Assembly (NCBI GenBank): GCA_018672145.1
Contig: JABHGH010000141.1
Location: 1 to 13,999, forward strand
Source of the DNA: Flavobacteriaceae bacterium
GTDB lineage: Bacteria > Bacteroidota > Bacteroidia > Flavobacteriales > Flavobacteriaceae
Reading direction: 5' to 3'
DNA length: 13,999 nt
Shown here: one piece after another, positions 13,982 through 13,999 of the stretch
Layout of the letters: the number at the start of each line of letters is the position of its first letter
Position numbering within the stretch: the stretch's first letter is position 1
Program-made: the position numbers and the translations under genes
The notes under the pieces: model-generated
Databases searched by the model: none
Seen by the model: only the letters and a program-made list of their open reading frames with translations
Told to the model about the DNA's origin: nothing

Positions 13982-13999
13982 CCGAGAGGTAAAGAAGAA

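Larger units (their letters stand above)
13243..13999. other. 757-base gene-free, structure-rich region
   Basis: No convincing protein gene is seen on either strand. The region is AT-rich yet contains eleven GTAC tetramers, against perhaps two or three expected at this composition. It holds two related minus-strand elements with terminators, a perfect dyad at 13341-13359, a GGGTACTA cluster (13697-13760), an inverted pair with arms GTAGATTA/TAATCTAC around 13870-13900, the near-palindrome AGAACCAATTGTTCT (13848-13862) and a possible pseudoknot at 13939-13981. Confidence 0.7.

Overview
The window looks like a chromosomal segment of a marine-type member of the Bacteroidota, most likely Flavobacteriales. 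The evidence is the gldK-gldL-gldM-gldN order of the gliding motility / type IX secretion (T9SS) core, Bacteroidota-type -7 promoter boxes (TAnnTTTG) lying directly in front of start codons, a bacterial mevalonate pathway cluster, and low-GC, AT-rich spacers. No tRNA, rRNA, CRISPR array, transposase or integrase gene was found.

Layout. 1-1291: the 3' part of topA (DNA topoisomerase I), followed with a TAATG overlap by an arginase-superfamily gene that has lost several metal ligands (1291-2436). 2492-7369: gldK, gldL, gldM and gldN in tight series, encoding the outer-membrane ring components (GldK, GldN) and the proton-driven inner-membrane motor (GldL, GldM). 7425-8477: an FAD-dependent oxidoreductase of the DAO family. 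8478-8771: a gene-free AT-rich spacer with two dyads. 8772-8966: a conserved-looking 64-residue protein, closed by a strong bidirectional terminator shared with a convergent small membrane protein gene (9031-9300, minus). 9560-12474: an isoprenoid unit with diphosphomevalonate decarboxylase, mevalonate kinase and a UbiA-family prenyltransferase. 12493-13242: an RluB/RsuA-type pseudouridine synthase with its own promoter.

13243-13999 contains no convincing protein gene but is full of structure. Two diverged copies of one element lie 345 bp apart, each followed on the minus strand by an intrinsic terminator whose wobble pairs exist only in the minus-strand RNA. There are also a GGGTACTA repeat cluster, a perfect TGGTACAC/GTGTACCA dyad and a possible pseudoknot. 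This is the least explained part of the window. Candidate explanations are small RNAs, relics of a tRNA-linked attachment site, or regulator binding sites.

Functionally the window has two coherent blocks: protein secretion and gliding (gldKLMN with its two habitual but unexplained enzyme-like neighbours) and isoprenoid synthesis (mevalonate to IPP, then a prenyltransferase).
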